Assembly (NCBI GenBank): GCA_003565035.1
Contig: PXDP01000211.1
Coordinates: forward strand, 1-5,205
Direction: 5' to 3'
Length of the DNA stretch: 5,205 bases
Source: PVC group bacterium
GTDB lineage: Bacteria > Verrucomicrobiota > Kiritimatiellia > SS1-B-03-39 > UBA6053
This document shows positions 4,637 through 5,205 of this stretch, piece by piece. Made by a program: the position numbers and the translations under genes. The notes beneath the pieces are model-generated. The model did not search any database. It had not been told where the DNA came from and saw only the letters and a list, made by a program, of their open reading frames with translations. Every line of letters starts with the position of its first letter. Positions within the stretch are counted from its first letter, which is position 1.

Positions 4637-4975
4637 ATGAATAAAATCACCGCATACAGAATCTACAGTCTTGTTGGATTATTTGCGGCTAAGCTTTCCG
4701 GCATTCCAATTCTTGGAGCGATTATCTTTTCAATCAAATGGGGTGATGGTTGGAGTAGAGGGAGCACTTCGATGTTTTCTGACTTCTGGGGCGTACTTGC
4801 CGTTCTTACTTATCCTTTTGCTTTTTTAGGGAAACTTATTTTTCCAAATTCGTTTTCCGCATTCCTTGCTTTTGCTGTCATCTTCGAGGTAATCTATACC
4901 ATTATGTTGGCCTTTATCCTTGCGCAGATCGTTTATCGGCTATTCCTATCGCGAACCAATTCGGGAGATGAGTGA
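4637..4975 (+). CDS. Small integral membrane protein
   Basis: A 112-residue hydrophobic protein with about three predicted membrane segments: residues 8-32 (IYSLVGLFAAKLSGIPILGAIIF), about 48-67 (FWGVLAVLTYPFAFLGKLIF), and about 72-104 (SAFLAFAVIFEVIYTIMLAFILAQIVYRLFL). The short loop between the first two (KWGDGWSRGSTSM) and the basic-polar tail SRTNSGDE are the only hydrophilic parts. I do not recognise a family. The start is supported by repeat D's GGAG 14 bases upstream. The stop TGA (4973-4975) is the first triplet of repeat E. Its function is not inferable; small membrane proteins of this kind are frequent in cassette-type accessory arrays. Confidence 0.7.
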   Translation: MNKITAYRIYSLVGLFAAKLSGIPILGAIIFSIKWGDGWSRGSTSMFSDFWGVLAVLTYPFAFLGKLIFPNSFSAFLAFAVIFEVIYTIMLAFILAQIVYRLFLSRTNSGDE

Positions 4976-5005
4976 ATCGGGCAGCGGGGAGCATTAACTC
5001 TCCTC
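4973..5005. repeat. Repeat E, half copy matching 5' arm of repeat C
   Basis: TGAATCGGGCAGCGGGGAGC and the following CATTAACTCTCCTC correspond to 3876-3906 of repeat C with two substitutions and a 2-base insertion. The CCCTTCCCTGCG core and CTCGGAG end are absent; the sequence instead runs into CGCCCCCACACCACCCCC. The first triplet is the stop codon of the membrane protein gene. It looks like a truncated copy. Confidence 0.65.
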
Positions 5006-5102
5006 GCCCCCACACCACCCCCGATTTGATCGTCAGAGACCCTGAACCTACCAATACGCGATTCCGCAGTTGCGATTGGCTAAGGGGAAAAACAAGAATT
5101 CA

Positions 5103-5128
5103 ACTGATGCACACTGATAGAAACTGAT
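5103..5128 (+). repeat. Triple ACTGAT phased at 10 bases
   Basis: ACTGAT occurs at 5103-5108, 5113-5118 and 5123-5128, exactly one helical turn apart, with partly conserved flanks (ACTGATAG twice). It could be a small repeat array or a protein-binding site beside the transposase remnant. The rest of 5006-5102 shows nothing recognisable. Confidence 0.4.
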
Positions 5129-5205
5129 AGGGAAGAGCCGCTTTATAAGGCTGAGTCGCAACAGATTGTCGTCGACACCACGGTAATTGCAAAGATTGCC
5201 GATCA
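5108..5205 (+). pseudogene. Transposase fragment, IS5-type DDE (partial, no start codon)
   Basis: The frame starting after the stop at 5105-5107 stays open to the window end and reads IVVDTTVIAKIAD (5165-5203). This resembles the first catalytic strand of DDE transposases of the IS5 type, where the Asp of VDTTV is the first triad residue. No ATG, GTG or TTG lies upstream in frame within the open stretch, and the roughly 100 or more residues normally preceding this motif are missing: the 230 bases back to the membrane protein gene encode nothing like them. It is therefore probably a 5'-deleted insertion-sequence remnant, although a frameshift or a non-transposase explanation cannot be excluded from 32 residues. 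The rest lies beyond the window. Confidence 0.45.

Noticed and set aside
1..5205. tRNA, rRNA or riboswitch
   Set aside because: No stretch in the short intergenic gaps shows a tRNA cloverleaf, rRNA or known riboswitch core by eye.

Overview
The window looks like a bacterial chromosomal accessory region. A GC-rich metabolic gene, the 3' part of a GH29-type alpha-L-fucosidase, ends at 913. It is followed by about 4 kb of smaller, lower-GC genes, all on the + strand. A marine, polysaccharide-degrading Verrucomicrobia- or Planctomycetes-like host is a reasonable guess from the fucosidase style, the weak use of Shine-Dalgarno sites and the cargo genes. Nothing in the window proves the taxon.

Layout: partial fucosidase (2-913); DUF4160/DUF2442 pair (1059-1564); a close MazE/MazF homologue pair (1673-2244); repeat A (2257-2380); a lipoprotein (2394-2972) whose C-terminus is encoded by repeat B (2892-3015); a DUF6869-like protein (3029-3376) and a second lipoprotein (3439-3900) whose end lies in repeat C (3876-3943); a second antitoxin/PemK-MazF-like toxin pair (4016-4581); repeat D (4582-4622); a small membrane protein (4637-4975); a half repeat E (4973-5005); and a transposase fragment (5108-5205) that runs off the window without a start codon.

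The main discovery candidate is the repeat family A-E. Each copy begins at, or just beyond, the stop codon of the upstream gene, or supplies that stop. Copies A-D share a core ending in CTCGGAG, and in A, B and D this puts GGAG 13-14 bases before the next gene's ATG. Units of about 640-930 bp, one orientation and cargo of toxin-antitoxin pairs, lipoproteins, DUFs and a small membrane protein resemble an integron-type cassette array. The repeats fit the attC consensus only partly: A has GTTAAAC, B and C have GTTACAC, D has lost the GTT, and the outer arms pair poorly. They may be divergent recombination sites or another repeat family that delimits modules. No integrase is in the window.

A second pattern concerns expression. 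All three toxin-antitoxin-like operons have a TTGA-type -35 hexamer 34-35 bases before the first ATG and no clear ribosome binding site. This predicts leaderless transcripts driven by private promoters. The repeat-flanked single genes instead have a repeat-supplied GGAG and no obvious promoter.
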